NCBI GenBank assembly: GCA_019348445.1
Contig: JAHWJK010000005.1
Coordinates: 4,808 to 28,258 of the forward strand
Length of the DNA stretch: 23,451 bases
Direction of reading: 5' to 3'
From: Actinomycetota bacterium
GTDB taxonomy: Bacteria; Actinomycetota; CADDZG01; WHSQ01
Position 1 is the stretch's first letter; the number at the start of each line of letters is the position of its first letter. The notes below the pieces were generated by a model. It searched no databases. It had not been told where the DNA came from and saw only the letters and a list, made by a program, of their open reading frames with translations. A program made the translations under genes and the position numbers. Of this stretch, positions 1 to 7,087 are shown in pieces.

Positions 1-1440
1 TACAGCTGGGCGTCGGCAACGACCGATACGCCCCCTCGCCAGATCGTTCAGATGTCGGTGACGGCGGCGTGGAGCGTTGGTGGCCAGGAAGAGAGTTATA
101 CGTTGACGAGCCTCTTGAGCGATCGCAGCTTCGGAGGTCGGAAGATCAAGGCGACCGCGACGCTCGGTTACGGCCTCGATGTCTATACGGCTTATGACTC
201 GAATCCAGGTGGGGGGTCGCGGCTAAGTTCCGCGAACATCTTCTTTCCCAGCAGCGAATCCGACATCGAAGGCCGCCGGCTGTCTACGGCACGCCACACC
301 ACGACCGCGCTCCGCGGTGAGCTGCAGCAAAACGCCGGCGGCAGTCTCAGCTCCGTGGTCGGTGCGACGTCGAACGTGCTCCAGGCTCCTCCGGATCAGG
401 ATCCCGGAACCGCCACTGCTCCCGAGGGAGCGCTTCGTCATCCGGAATTTCCCGGTACCCCGGCCATCATGACCTTCGGGCCGAGCGCGGCCATCGATCC
501 GACCGCGCTCGCGGCGTCGGCCGCGCCGAGCGCGCTCGGCGATGCGGAAATCTCGGGCGCGGTGGGGGGCCAGACTGGGTACGTCTCGTTCCCGAACCCG
601 CAGCTCCAGAACCAGGACTACTTGCAATTGAGGCTGACGGGCGGCGCGCCGATAATCAGCGTGGTCCGGAACGACGGCCTCCCCGGTCCGCTCCCGGGGA
701 TCACATCGCCGGTCACGACGGGCGACGTGATCGTCGGCGGGACCCGGGCGACGACGCTTCCCGACAGCGCGTACGCCCAAGCGACGACCGGCATCGACCG
801 CATCTTCATGTTCGATACCTCGTGGAGTGAGCTTTCGGACACCGAAGCGGTCGCCGAAGGAGGCACGCTTACGGGCCTCGGCCATCTGATCGTGATCGAC
901 GACTTCCAGGCGAGCGTCACGTGCGACTCGGATTCCGACGGAACTGGAACCGGTCAAGCTCAGTATCAGGGGACGTTGTACTACTGGGAGGATCCCGTCC
1001 AGAACGGCGACAGGTCCGATGGCAGGTATCGGCGCGTCGAGTTCAACGTGACTTCGACGACCGCCGGCGCCGACCCGCTGGCGGCGATCATGGCGCAGAA
1101 CCCGTCGGGAGGTCAGTCGAACGGCCCGCTCATCTACGACCATCCCTCGGCGAACCAGCGGATCTATCTGTTCGGTAAGACGCTCGGCGCGGTAGAACCT
1201 GGCGGGGGTGGTCGCGGAGAAGTCCTGACGTACCTCCGGAATTGGAACAGCCTGACCACGGCGTCGTCCCGCGTCGACACGACGACCGACGCGGCGGGAG
1301 CGGCGGTGGCTAGCGTCGATTCGAACATTGACGGAGCGATCGAGATCGAAACCGCCGATCTCGATGTCGACCGGCGGGACGTCGGTTCGGCGACCGTCTC
1401 GATCGGGTCCGTCTCGTGCTACGCGCAGGACGCCCGATGA
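1..1440 (+). CDS. PilV-like minor pilin/pseudopilin, 5' end outside window
   Basis: The reading frame is open from the first base, so the gene starts upstream; the first in-frame ATG, at 52, is probably internal. The visible part is about 479 residues. Its opening residues, including VQMSVTAAWSVGGQEESYTL and then a TSLLSDR motif, resemble the C-terminal end of the pilin-like core of PilV-type prepilins, where a W-x-V-x-G strand precedes a T-L-L-x-D-R segment; this is recognition from family knowledge. The prepilin leader would lie upstream. The rest is a long Ser/Thr/Gly/Ala-rich region with no domain I recognise. It carries a DxDxDG motif at 925-942 and only two cysteines. The stop overlaps the start of the next prepilin gene (ATGA). 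Probable role: a minor pilin with a large extracellular domain. An unrelated surface protein is possible. Confidence 0.6.
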   Translation, partial: YSWASATTDTPPRQIVQMSVTAAWSVGGQEESYTLTSLLSDRSFGGRKIKATATLGYGLDVYTAYDSNPGGGSRLSSANIFFPSSESDIEGRRLSTARHTTTALRGELQQNAGGSLSSVVGATSNVLQAPPDQDPGTATAPEGALRHPEFPGTPAIMTFGPSAAIDPTALAASAAPSALGDAEISGAVGGQTGYVSFPNPQLQNQDYLQLRLTGGAPIISVVRNDGLPGPLPGITSPVTTGDVIVGGTRATTLPDSAYAQATTGIDRIFMFDTSWSELSDTEAVAEGGTLTGLGHLIVIDDFQASVTCDSDSDGTGTGQAQYQGTLYYWEDPVQNGDRSDGRYRRVEFNVTSTTAGADPLAAIMAQNPSGGQSNGPLIYDHPSANQRIYLFGKTLGAVEPGGGGRGEVLTYLRNWNSLTTASSRVDTTTDAAGAAVASVDSNIDGAIEIETADLDVDRRDVGSATVSIGSVSCYAQDAR

Positions 1441-2117
1441 GAATGACCGACGAGCGAGGGTTCAGCCTCGTCGAGCTCATGGTTGCGGTCTTGCTTCTGT
1501 CGGTACTCGGCGTGGGCTTCTATCAGGTCATGTTTTCGTCGGTTCGAGGTTCCAACGATGCGGCGGACATCGCCGAGGTCGCGGAGGAAGCACGACTGGC
1601 ATTCAACCGGATGATCCGCGACACCCGCGAAGCTACGAGATTGGTCGCGGCGGATGCGGATTCGTATCGCATGTGGACGGACTTCAACGGAGACGGAGTC
1701 GTGCAGGACGATGAGTACGAGTACATCGAGTATTCGTACGACGCCGACGCGAACGAGATCGTCCTAACGGCTCTGGCGGGTCCTCCCGCGGGTGATCCCG
1801 ATCTCATCACCGGAAGCGAGACTGTCCTTCCCGGGACTCCGCCCGAAACACTTGCCGCGAACATCCGAGAGGTCCCCACCAAGGACGTCTTCAGCTACGC
1901 CAGCAACTTCCTGGATTTCGATACGGATGCGGACGGGCAGGTATCGGTCTTTGAACTCGGCGGTGCCGTCAACCCCCCTGCGAACGAGACGCTCGAGGGG
2001 GTCGAATTCGGCTACATAAGCGATGTCAACTATGCGTTCCGCGTCTCGGTTGACGGCGATAGCCGGACCTTCTATGGACAAGCCCAGATCCGCAACCGGA
2101 GGTACAGCAACTTATGA
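1437..2117 (+). CDS. PilW-like minor prepilin with two EF-hand-type loops
   Basis: The protein has 226 residues. The N-terminus has a canonical type IV prepilin signal: a short charged leader ending in G8, then F9-S-L-V-E13 and a hydrophobic helix to about residue 35. The prepilin peptidase would cut between G8 and F9, and E13 is the conserved Glu at +5. ATG 1437 overlaps the upstream TGA and has AGGA six bases before it; ATG 1443 is an alternative. The body holds two 12-residue loops fitting the EF-hand pattern: residues 82-93 (D, N, D, G and final E) and 162-173 (D, D, D, G and final E). Calcium binding is inferred. The protein would sit in the pilus as a minor subunit, probably in the priming/tip complex with its neighbours. 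Confidence 0.82.
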   Translation: MRMTDERGFSLVELMVAVLLLSVLGVGFYQVMFSSVRGSNDAADIAEVAEEARLAFNRMIRDTREATRLVAADADSYRMWTDFNGDGVVQDDEYEYIEYSYDADANEIVLTALAGPPAGDPDLITGSETVLPGTPPETLAANIREVPTKDVFSYASNFLDFDTDADGQVSVFELGGAVNPPANETLEGVEFGYISDVNYAFRVSVDGDSRTFYGQAQIRNRRYSNL

Positions 2118-3598
2118 GCCGATGGCGACGCGGAGTCCGCGACGAGTCCGGAGTGGCGCTTGTGACGGTGTTGTTCGTTGGTGCCGTCATGACGGTCACC
2201 GTTTCTGCAGCGGCATTCATCGCGGTGCAGGAATTTCGAGCCGCGAACCGAGATCGAGGTGCGACCACGGCGCTCGCTCTCTCCGAAGCTGGTATCGACC
2301 GAACGATGCAATGGATCCGCAGCAACAAGACGACGTGGCGGTACATCGTTCTATCGGGTTGCGATGCCGTCGGCACCGTAGAAGGCGTGAGCTATAGCCC
2401 GATCACTCTGAACGGGCAGATCGGGACCGGGACCTATTCCACGACGATCAGACGAGCCGACGGATGCCAGCCGTTGCCTGTCGAGATCCCATCACCGACG
2501 GAGGTTCAACAGTTGATCCTCACCTCGGTCGGCTGTACGAATAACACGGTCGGCCAGCCATGCCCGACCGGCTCGGCGAAACGACTGGTCGAACAGGCCG
2601 TCGCTGTGCGCGCGCGGCCTCTACCCGTCGGGATGAGCGGGAACCGCGTCGACGCCCGTGGGAACCCCACTTTTCAGGACATGGTCGTTTTCGCCCGTGG
2701 CATCGTCAATACGCGCGCCCAGATCACGATGAGGGGCATCGATCCCTACTGGGAGAAGTCGGACTTCTACCCATGCGTCGGCGCGCAGAATGCTCCTTTG
2801 TGCTTCCCGGGCGACAGCGACTCGACCGGCGATATGCCCGCAAGTATCCACAGCACCGACCGCATATTCCTGTCTCCCAACGGAAGAGACGAGCATCCGC
2901 CCCATCCGAACTGCACCAGCGCGCAATACACGTGGGACGGAAGCGCGACCGGCGCCGATTTCGCCGAACAAGGCTTGCCGCCCGCGCCGCCGTGCCCGGC
3001 GTACCCGAATAGCCCGCCGACGTCCCTGTTCACGGACGCGGATGCAGATCGTCTCGCTCGGGATCCTCGTCTGACAGAAGAGGACCACCTCTTCTTCAAG
3101 CAGATCGCGCAGCAAGCGGGCCTCTATTGTGATGACTATCGCCCCTCCGCCCCGAACGCGTGCACGAAGGCAGGGATAACGCCGTTCAACGTCATGGGCG
3201 AGATCAACAACAACGAGGTTGCCGGGCTCGGCAATTACTTCGTGGTCTACATCGAGTTCCCCGACGGGACCGATCCCCAGGCGAACATGCTGAATTGGAA
3301 CGTGACGACGCCGGCTCCGAGCAACACGTGCAACACGACCGCCGCGACGAACATGTCGGTTCTGGTCATCGTCCGAAACGGTGGGTTCGAGCCGAGCCAG
3401 GATTTCCTCGGCGCGGTATTCGCGGAGGATGGACGGTTCGAGATCGGTGGCGGCCGCCGCGTGGAGGGGACCGTGGCGGCTCAGTTCATCCGGACCCGGG
3501 GGCAGCCGACGGTATGCAACAGCCCCCGGTGGGTCGAATCCATGCCCGGGGTGTTCCTCCAGGTGACGCCTCTGCAGTGGAGCGAGGTCGACCGCTAG
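2114..3598 (+). CDS. PilX-like pilus assembly protein, Cys-rich
   Basis: The protein has 494 residues. The N-terminus fits PilX_N proteins: a basic leader, G13-V-A-L-V, a hydrophobic helix to about residue 38, then an amphipathic helix with the typical A-L-x-L-S-E-A-G-I segment. It lacks the Glu at +5 of classical prepilins (Thr18 instead), which is usual for PilX/GspK-type subunits. The long extracellular part contains 12 cysteines, an even number compatible with disulfides, and a GDSDSTGD acidic stretch. I recognise no known domain there. ATG 2114 overlaps the previous stop (ATGA), with GGAGG at 2098-2102. Likely a minor pilin at or near the pilus tip; an adhesive role is speculation. Confidence 0.72.
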   Translation: MSRWRRGVRDESGVALVTVLFVGAVMTVTVSAAAFIAVQEFRAANRDRGATTALALSEAGIDRTMQWIRSNKTTWRYIVLSGCDAVGTVEGVSYSPITLNGQIGTGTYSTTIRRADGCQPLPVEIPSPTEVQQLILTSVGCTNNTVGQPCPTGSAKRLVEQAVAVRARPLPVGMSGNRVDARGNPTFQDMVVFARGIVNTRAQITMRGIDPYWEKSDFYPCVGAQNAPLCFPGDSDSTGDMPASIHSTDRIFLSPNGRDEHPPHPNCTSAQYTWDGSATGADFAEQGLPPAPPCPAYPNSPPTSLFTDADADRLARDPRLTEEDHLFFKQIAQQAGLYCDDYRPSAPNACTKAGITPFNVMGEINNNEVAGLGNYFVVYIEFPDGTDPQANMLNWNVTTPAPSNTCNTTAATNMSVLVIVRNGGFEPSQDFLGAVFAEDGRFEIGGGRRVEGTVAAQFIRTRGQPTVCNSPRWVESMPGVFLQVTPLQWSEVDR

Positions 3599-3625
3599 CA
3601 CCGCGCAAACCCGACATTTCGCCTC

Positions 3626-3643
3626 GGTGTCGCTCTCGACGCC
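3626..3643 (+). terminator. Possible hairpin after the minor-pilin genes
   Basis: GGTGTCG (3626-3632) can pair with CGACGCC (3637-3643), giving a 7-bp stem with one U-G pair and a 4-nt loop. It lies 28 nt after the stop of the PilX-like gene. No T tract follows, so it is at best a weak or Rho-assisted terminator and may be chance in GC-rich DNA. Confidence 0.25.
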
Positions 3644-3702
3644 CCTGGGGAATGACACGCCCGTAGTTCTAAAGAGTCAACTCCTGTGGCCGATGTTAAA
3701 GC

Positions 3703-3732
3703 TTGACAAGTTTTGTCGCAGTTTGTTGCAAT
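3703..3732 (+). promoter_or_regulatory. Candidate promoter for the HTH-pilMNOP genes
   Basis: A perfect TTGACA (3703-3708) is followed after 18 bp by TGCAAT (3727-3732), which matches four of six bases of TATAAT. It sits in the only sizeable gap between the minor pilin genes and the HTH gene, about 75 bp before that gene's start, and is unusually AT-rich for this window. No other good -35 hexamer was seen in the gap. The -10 is weak, so activation by a regulator is conceivable. Confidence 0.5.
3705..3730 (+). repeat. Tandem 10-bp direct repeat plus inverted repeat in promoter
   Basis: TTTTGTCGCA (3711-3720) is followed at once by GTTTGTTGCA (3721-3730), with 8 of 10 bases identical, between the candidate -35 and -10. 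GACAA (3705-3709) and TTGTC (3713-3717) also form a perfect 5-bp inverted repeat with a 3-nt spacer overlapping the -35. A direct repeat with a one-helical-turn period suits a BldC-like protein, since Streptomyces BldC binds direct repeats as head-to-tail multimers (established). Binding here by the adjacent HTH protein is inference. Confidence 0.4.
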
Positions 3733-3805
3733 GGGGTGCTCACTGTAGGCGTGCAGTATCGTGCGCGCGTTTCTTATCCGGGGCCGGGTCCGAAAGTAGG
3801 GGTGC

Positions 3806-4012
3806 GTGGAAGGTCGAGAGTTCGGAGAACCGCTCCTCACGGTTGGTGAAGTCGCTCAATTGATGCGGGTCTCGAACATGACCGTCTATCGCCTGATCAA
3901 GTCCGGGCAGCTGAGCGCGATCCGCGTCGGCAAGAACTACCGCATCCGCAGATCCGACATCGAGAGGTATCTGACCGACCGCGCCGTGAACGTCCCGATG
4001 GAGCCCAGCTGA
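3806..4012 (+). CDS. BldC/excisionase-family helix-turn-helix DNA-binding protein
   Basis: A 68-residue protein that is almost entirely one MerR-like winged HTH. After a short N-terminus comes L-L-T-V-G-E-V-A-Q-L-M-R-V-S (helix-turn-helix), then T-V-Y-R-L-I-K-S-G-Q-L, and a wing ending R-V-G-K-N-Y-R-I-R with D-I-E-R-Y-L. Length and layout match BldC-type proteins; the wing sequence resembles the wider 'excisionase family' group. Start is GTG 3806 with AGGGG three to four bases upstream, rather close. The stop is one base before pilM ATG, so the gene is almost certainly co-transcribed with pilM. It probably regulates pilus genes and perhaps its own promoter. No integrase is nearby, so a phage excisionase role is unlikely. 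It is not proposed to be the orthologue of Streptomyces bldC. Confidence 0.8.
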   Translation: MEGREFGEPLLTVGEVAQLMRVSNMTVYRLIKSGQLSAIRVGKNYRIRRSDIERYLTDRAVNVPMEPS

Positions 4013-4013
4013 C

Positions 4014-5081
4014 ATGGCATTCGGTTTGGGAAGCCGCGGCGCGATCGGGCTCGACATCGGTGCGAGCGCGATCCGCGTCGCGCAGCTCACCGGCACTCGC
4101 GACAAACCGGCGTTGTCGAGCTTCGGCCAGATCGCCCTTCCGCAGGGCGCCGTCGTCGATGGCGAGATCCGCGATGCCGGCGCGGTTTCTGAAGCCGTCG
4201 CCCAATTGTGGAAGCGGACGAAGCTGCGTGCCAAACACGCGGTCATCGGCATCGCGAACCAGCGCGTCGTGGTGCGGCAGGTCGATCTCCCTTTCCTCGA
4301 AGAGAAAGAGTTCCGGACCGCGCTGCCGTTCCAGGCTGCGGACTACATCCCGATGCCGGTCGAAGAAGCGCAGTTGGACTTCATCGTGCTTAACGACTAC
4401 ATGACCGACAGCCAGGAGCACATGATGCGAGTGCTACTGGTAGCGGCCGCTACCGAGATGGTCGAGAGTTTCGTCGACACCGTGACCGCGGCCGGGATCC
4501 AACCGATGGGCATCGACCTCGCTCCTTTCGCGGTCGCGCGAGCGGTGAGCCCGGTAGCCCGCGGTGAATCGGGCGTAGGCGGATCGGAGGCGATCGTCGA
4601 TGTCGGAGCAGGCATCACGAACATCGTCGTGCATCACAACGGTGAACCGCGTTTCGTCCGGATCCTTCTCGTCGGTGGTGACGACGCCACGACCTCGATC
4701 GCGGAGCTACAAGACGTCTCTTTCGAAGAAGCCGAGGCGCTCAAGTTCGATCTCGCGAGCGGCGTCGGTTCCGACGACGTGAAGCGCATCCTTCGCGGCC
4801 AGGTCGACGAACTGGTTGAAGAGATCAGGGGATCGCTCGACTATTACTTGTCACAGGAGGAGAGCGAGCCGATCGTGTCGATCATCCTGACCGGGGGAGG
4901 CTCGCTGACCGCGGGACTGGATACCCGCATGGAGGAGACGTTCCGGACGCCGATCATCCGCGCCGCGCCGTTGTCTGAGGTCAACGCGTCGAAGTCCGGC
5001 CTCACCGAGGAACAGGTGCTCCAGGTGCAACCGGTATCTGCGGCCGCGATCGGTCTCGCACTGGGAGCGTTGGACAAATGA
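4014..5081 (+). CDS. pilM: Type IV pilus assembly protein PilM (actin-like ATPase)
   Basis: The 355-residue protein has the actin/FtsA-type fold signature: GLDIGASAIRVAQL near residues 12-25 (phosphate 1), an AIVDVGAGITNI segment in the middle (phosphate 2) and a C-terminal I-I-L-T-G-G-G-S adenosine motif. The P-F-Q-A-A-D-Y-I-P-M segment is typical of PilM. PilM is cytoplasmic, binds ATP and docks on the N-terminal tail of PilN, linking the inner-membrane platform to the motor side. ATG 4014 follows the HTH gene stop by one base, with GGAG about ten bases upstream. The stop overlaps the pilN start (ATGATG). Confidence 0.95.
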   Translation: MAFGLGSRGAIGLDIGASAIRVAQLTGTRDKPALSSFGQIALPQGAVVDGEIRDAGAVSEAVAQLWKRTKLRAKHAVIGIANQRVVVRQVDLPFLEEKEFRTALPFQAADYIPMPVEEAQLDFIVLNDYMTDSQEHMMRVLLVAAATEMVESFVDTVTAAGIQPMGIDLAPFAVARAVSPVARGESGVGGSEAIVDVGAGITNIVVHHNGEPRFVRILLVGGDDATTSIAELQDVSFEEAEALKFDLASGVGSDDVKRILRGQVDELVEEIRGSLDYYLSQEESEPIVSIILTGGGSLTAGLDTRMEETFRTPIIRAAPLSEVNASKSGLTEEQVLQVQPVSAAAIGLALGALDK

Positions 5082-5734
5082 TGCGCCGCATCGATCTTCT
5101 TCCGCCGTCGTATCTGCAGCGGCGGCGGGAGCGGAGCAGTCTCGTCATCGTCGCGGTTGCCGCCGCGCTCGTCGTGTTGCTGTTGATCGGATGGTGGTTC
5201 TTCCTCGGGCTCCGCGTGAACGACGCTGAGGAGGAGCTGCGGCGCGCGCAGGACGCGAACGCCGAGCTCGACCGCCAGATCCAAGACCTGCAGCGTTTCG
5301 TGTTGCTCGAGAACGAAGTCAACGCGAAGCGCACGTCGCTTCAGACGGTCATGACCGGCGACATCGATTGGCCCGGCATCCTCGCGGAGATCGCGATGGT
5401 CATCCCCGGGGAGGTCTGGCTCACGAACCTCACCGCGTCGGCGGGGACCACAGAGGGCGCGACCGCCGTTCCAACCGAAACTTCGCCGATCCCGCTTTCG
5501 GATCTCGAGCCGTTCGGACGCATCCAGTTCCAGGGCCAGTCGCTCTCTATGGCAGGCGTCGCGAAATGGATGCTGCGTCTCGAAGGCGTCGATTCGTTCT
5601 TCGCGACGTACCTGCAGAACGCGACCGCGGGACAAGCCGAAGGAGGTGGCGGCGAGGTCGTCAGCTTCGGCACGACGATCGAGTTGACCGACGAGGCCGC
5701 CAGTCGCCGATTCCAGCAGAGGTTGGCCGAATGA
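5078..5734 (+). CDS. pilN: Type IV pilus assembly protein PilN
   Basis: The protein has 218 residues. The cytoplasmic tail carries R-R-I-D-L-L-P-P-S-Y (residues 3-12), the PilM-docking motif (I-N-L-L-P in well-studied homologues). One transmembrane helix follows at about 21-43, then a charged coiled coil at about 48-75 and a ferredoxin-like outer domain (D-W-P-G-I-L-A-E-I and similar). PilN pairs with PilO through the coiled coil to form the alignment platform in the membrane. Two tandem ATGs (5078, 5081) can start the protein; 5078 overlaps the pilM stop. A Gly-rich stretch lies near the C-terminus (about 190-195). Confidence 0.93.
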   Translation: MMRRIDLLPPSYLQRRRERSSLVIVAVAAALVVLLLIGWWFFLGLRVNDAEEELRRAQDANAELDRQIQDLQRFVLLENEVNAKRTSLQTVMTGDIDWPGILAEIAMVIPGEVWLTNLTASAGTTEGATAVPTETSPIPLSDLEPFGRIQFQGQSLSMAGVAKWMLRLEGVDSFFATYLQNATAGQAEGGGGEVVSFGTTIELTDEAASRRFQQRLAE

Positions 5735-6363
5735 ACCAGCGCGCGCGCCTCATACTGGCGATCGTCGGCGCAGTGCTCCTGTGCCTGGCCATCTATTTCC
5801 TGCTGGTGCGTAGCCGGCAAGGTGAGCTGAACGAGCTCAATGACAACATCGCAGCCGAAGAGAGCCGGACCGCGCAGCTTCAGGTCGAGCTCGAGCGTCT
5901 ACGGGATCTCCAGCGGAGGGCTCCCGAGCTGCAGGCCGAGCTGGACCGGTTCCGCGATCTGGTTCCGCCCGAGGATCAGATCCCGAACCTGATCTTCTCG
6001 ATCGACGAAGCGGCGAAGGAGGCCGGGATCGACTTCGTCGACATCACGCCGGAGTTGCCGAAGCCTCCCCCGGAGGGCGCACCACTGGCCGAGGTCCGGA
6101 TGACTATCGGCGCCGACGGTGGATACTTTGCCATTCAGGACTTCATGCGGCGGCTCTACGGACTGGATCGAGCGCTGCGGATCGACAACCTGACGATGGC
6201 CGGCACCGAAGACCAAGAAGGCGGGGGAACCACGATCACGCTCACACTGACGGCCCGGGTCTTCTACGAGGTTCCGGGTGCTACGGGTGCCGCGACAGGC
6301 GCTCCCCCGAACACGACGGCGCCCGCTCCGGGCACGACCCCCGCCCCGGCGCCCACGCCGTAA
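5731..6363 (+). CDS. pilO: Type IV pilus assembly protein PilO
   Basis: The protein has 210 residues. It has a short basic N-terminus, a membrane helix at about 8-26, a coiled coil at about 31-75, then R-D-L-V-P-P-E-D-Q-I-P-N-L-I-F-S-I-D (about 75-92), which is characteristic of PilO, and a ferredoxin-like domain to about 182. A Pro/Thr/Ala-rich tail (about 183-210) is a low-complexity addition. Start is ATG 5731, overlapping the pilN stop as ATGA, with AGAGG eight bases upstream; the longer open frame reaching back into pilN is not used. It would form the PilN-PilO heterodimer. Confidence 0.92.
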   Translation: MNQRARLILAIVGAVLLCLAIYFLLVRSRQGELNELNDNIAAEESRTAQLQVELERLRDLQRRAPELQAELDRFRDLVPPEDQIPNLIFSIDEAAKEAGIDFVDITPELPKPPPEGAPLAEVRMTIGADGGYFAIQDFMRRLYGLDRALRIDNLTMAGTEDQEGGGTTITLTLTARVFYEVPGATGAATGAPPNTTAPAPGTTPAPAPTP

Positions 6364-6373
6364 GGAGAAGAAC

Positions 6374-7051
6374 ATGGCCACGCCTCCAGAGAACGTAGAC
6401 ACCACGCCGGTCGCCGCCGATGCCGGTGCCAGCGGGCGCGGCGGGCAAGACATCACCCCTCAGCAGCTCGCGATCGTCGCCGGTGTCGTGCTCGTCATCC
6501 TGCTGGGACTCGTGTACTTCTTCTTCCTGCGCGGCGGCGACGAGGAGGAGCTCGCGACGCCCCCGGTCGCTGAAGGGCTTCCGGCTCCCGAAGAGACCGC
6601 TCCCCCCGAAGAAGACGACGCTGACGGCGACGATGGCGGAGAGGTCGAGACATTCGAGGTGTTCGCGCCGCGCGATCCGTTCGAGCCGTTGATCTCCGCG
6701 GGCGGCGCCGGTGCGGCGCCGGGCACAGGTGGCGACGCGGGCGCTGGCGCCGGGGATGGAGATGGCGATGGAGGCATCGACGGAGACGGCGACGGTACGG
6801 CTCCGGGGGAGGGTCCCGCGGCGACGAACGGCCAGGACATCGGCACTCACCGCGTCCGGGTCGTCGACGTCTACGAAGAGAACGGCCGTGATCGCGCGCA
6901 GGTCCAGGTCGACGGAACCGTTTATACGGTCGATGAAGGCGAGAACTTCGCGGAGAACTTCCGCCTCGTCTCCGCCTCCGGCCGGTGCGCGACGATCCTG
7001 TTCGGAGACGACGAGTTCACCCTCTGCGAGGGAGAAGAGATCCTCAAATAG
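6374..7051 (+). CDS. PilP-like membrane-anchored pilus protein
   Basis: The 225-residue protein starts at ATG 6374 behind a strong AAGGAG six bases upstream. One membrane helix lies at about 31-53, followed by an acidic/Pro-rich linker (55-92), then F-A-P-R-D-P-F-E-P-L (97-106), which resembles the R-D/N-P-F-x-P segment of PilP. An Asp-Gly repeat region (128-141, repeated DGDGDG) comes next, then a compact C-terminal beta domain (about 158-225) with two cysteines (205 and 218). PilP of Gram-negatives is a lipoprotein linking PilN/PilO to the PilQ secretin; here there is a transmembrane anchor and no lipobox, as expected of a single-membrane cell. The PilP assignment rests on position, the D-P-F motif and the beta domain. 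Calcium binding by the Asp-Gly region is possible but unproven. Confidence 0.65.
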   Translation: MATPPENVDTTPVAADAGASGRGGQDITPQQLAIVAGVVLVILLGLVYFFFLRGGDEEELATPPVAEGLPAPEETAPPEEDDADGDDGGEVETFEVFAPRDPFEPLISAGGAGAAPGTGGDAGAGAGDGDGDGGIDGDGDGTAPGEGPAATNGQDIGTHRVRVVDVYEENGRDRAQVQVDGTVYTVDEGENFAENFRLVSASGRCATILFGDDEFTLCEGEEILK

Positions 7052-7087
7052 TGTGCGCCCTCGTGCGCGCCCCGATCGGAGCGATCG

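Noticed and set aside
223..1143. Minus-strand open frame opposite the PilV-like gene
   Set aside because: Arg-rich shadow product with no recognisable domain; the + frame continues into an organised pilin cluster with stop/start overlaps.
3806..4012. Phage or integrative-element excisionase
   Set aside because: No integrase, att-like repeats or other phage genes are present; one-base spacing to pilM ties the gene to the pilus operon.
7074..7086. GATCG-gag-CGATC hairpin just before aroC
   Set aside because: Only five pairs with a three-base loop that exposes the ribosome site. GATCG words are common throughout the window, so this is likely chance.
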